Source of the DNA: Parasalinivibrio latis
GTDB taxonomy: Bacteria > Pseudomonadota > Gammaproteobacteria > Enterobacterales > Vibrionaceae
Assembly (NCBI RefSeq): GCF_036825535.1
Contig: NZ_CP098813.1
Location: 558,001-622,000, forward strand
DNA: 64,000 nt
Direction: 5' to 3'
Both the position numbers and the translations under genes were made by a program. Positions within the stretch are counted from its first letter, which is position 1, and every line of letters begins with the position of its first letter. Below are positions 63,747-64,000 of this stretch, piece after piece. Below the pieces are notes generated by a model. That model was not told where the DNA came from, ran no database searches, and saw nothing but the letters and a program-made list of their open reading frames with translations.

Positions 63747-64000
63747 TAACTCTTAATCCTAAGAAGACAATATTCATTACAGTATGGCCATAACATTATA
63801 GCGCATTATTAATTCTCATAGTCGTGAGAAGTAGCTCCTTAATATCACAAAAATAGGTTTGTATATTACTGTTTTTACAATTTATTAGTTTTATCAACAT
63901 GTTACAAAGTTAAGCCATTTTTAACCACATTGAGGTCAGATAGATATCAATACCAACTTAATTATTTTTCATTTCAATTAACATCATCAATCACTTTATA

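Noticed and set aside
1..64000. CRISPR array, prophage or replication origin
   Set aside because: No regularly spaced repeats, phage structural genes, integrase, or DnaA-box cluster were seen.

Overview
The window looks like a chromosomal segment of a gammaproteobacterium, probably marine. The basis is a class II tRNA-Ser with a genomically encoded CCA end, a divergent ppsR/ppsA pair with proteobacterial-length proteins, an MdtJ/MdtI-like transporter pair, CtlX beside an Lrp regulator, and several Proteobacteria-type regulators (LysR, MarR, AraC, Lrp). I cannot name the genus from the sequence alone.

Layout. 1-3.3 kb: the end of a sugar-acid gene cluster (mannonate dehydratase-like fragment, RraA-like protein, beta-propeller lactonase, mutarotase-like protein). 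3.4-9.8 kb: regulators with small transporters (DMT exporter with a divergent MarR and two operator-like sites, AraC, PEBP protein, LysR with a divergent DMT exporter, methyltransferase, arginase-family enzyme). 10.4-16.8 kb: a large GH3 lipoprotein, an EAL-GAF signalling protein and an SMR pair. 16.9-18.8 kb: a four-gene operon (MAPEG, DUF2461, GFA, TfoX-N). 19-25.8 kb: a secreted metzincin-type protease, a SPOR protein, an AraC-GyrI regulator, a GGDEF protein with a shortened sensor, and a DUF4174 protein. 25.9-27.2 kb: merR-merT-merP-GDCCVxC, with a classical mer operator overlapping the merR stop codon. 27.4-34.1 kb: a trypsin-like protease, L-lactate permease, and ppsR/ppsA. 34.1-35.8 kb: an IS1182-family element that has split the ppsA terminator and duplicated its hairpin. 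35.8-38.3 kb: an intact serine hydrolase, the remnant of a second one, and tRNA-Ser with a partial 69-bp duplication of its 3' end. 38.4-44.7 kb: housekeeping-like genes (DHH phosphoesterase, CtlX/Lrp, cation efflux, glutaredoxin, YegS-like lipid kinase).

45-62.3 kb is an accessory carbohydrate-use island that is visibly AT-rich in its gaps. It holds a cytoplasmic GH35 beta-galactosidase, two cytoplasmic-type sulfatases with the CxPxR formylglycine motif, a Gfo/Idh/MocA dehydrogenase, a complete sugar ABC importer, and a 652-residue protein of no family I can name, embedded in the importer operon. A ROK and a LacI regulator are also present. The simplest reading is that a sulfated, galactose-containing oligosaccharide is imported intact, then desulfated, hydrolysed and oxidised inside the cell. 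This is the best candidate for a previously undescribed system here. The window ends with an AT-rich LysR gene.
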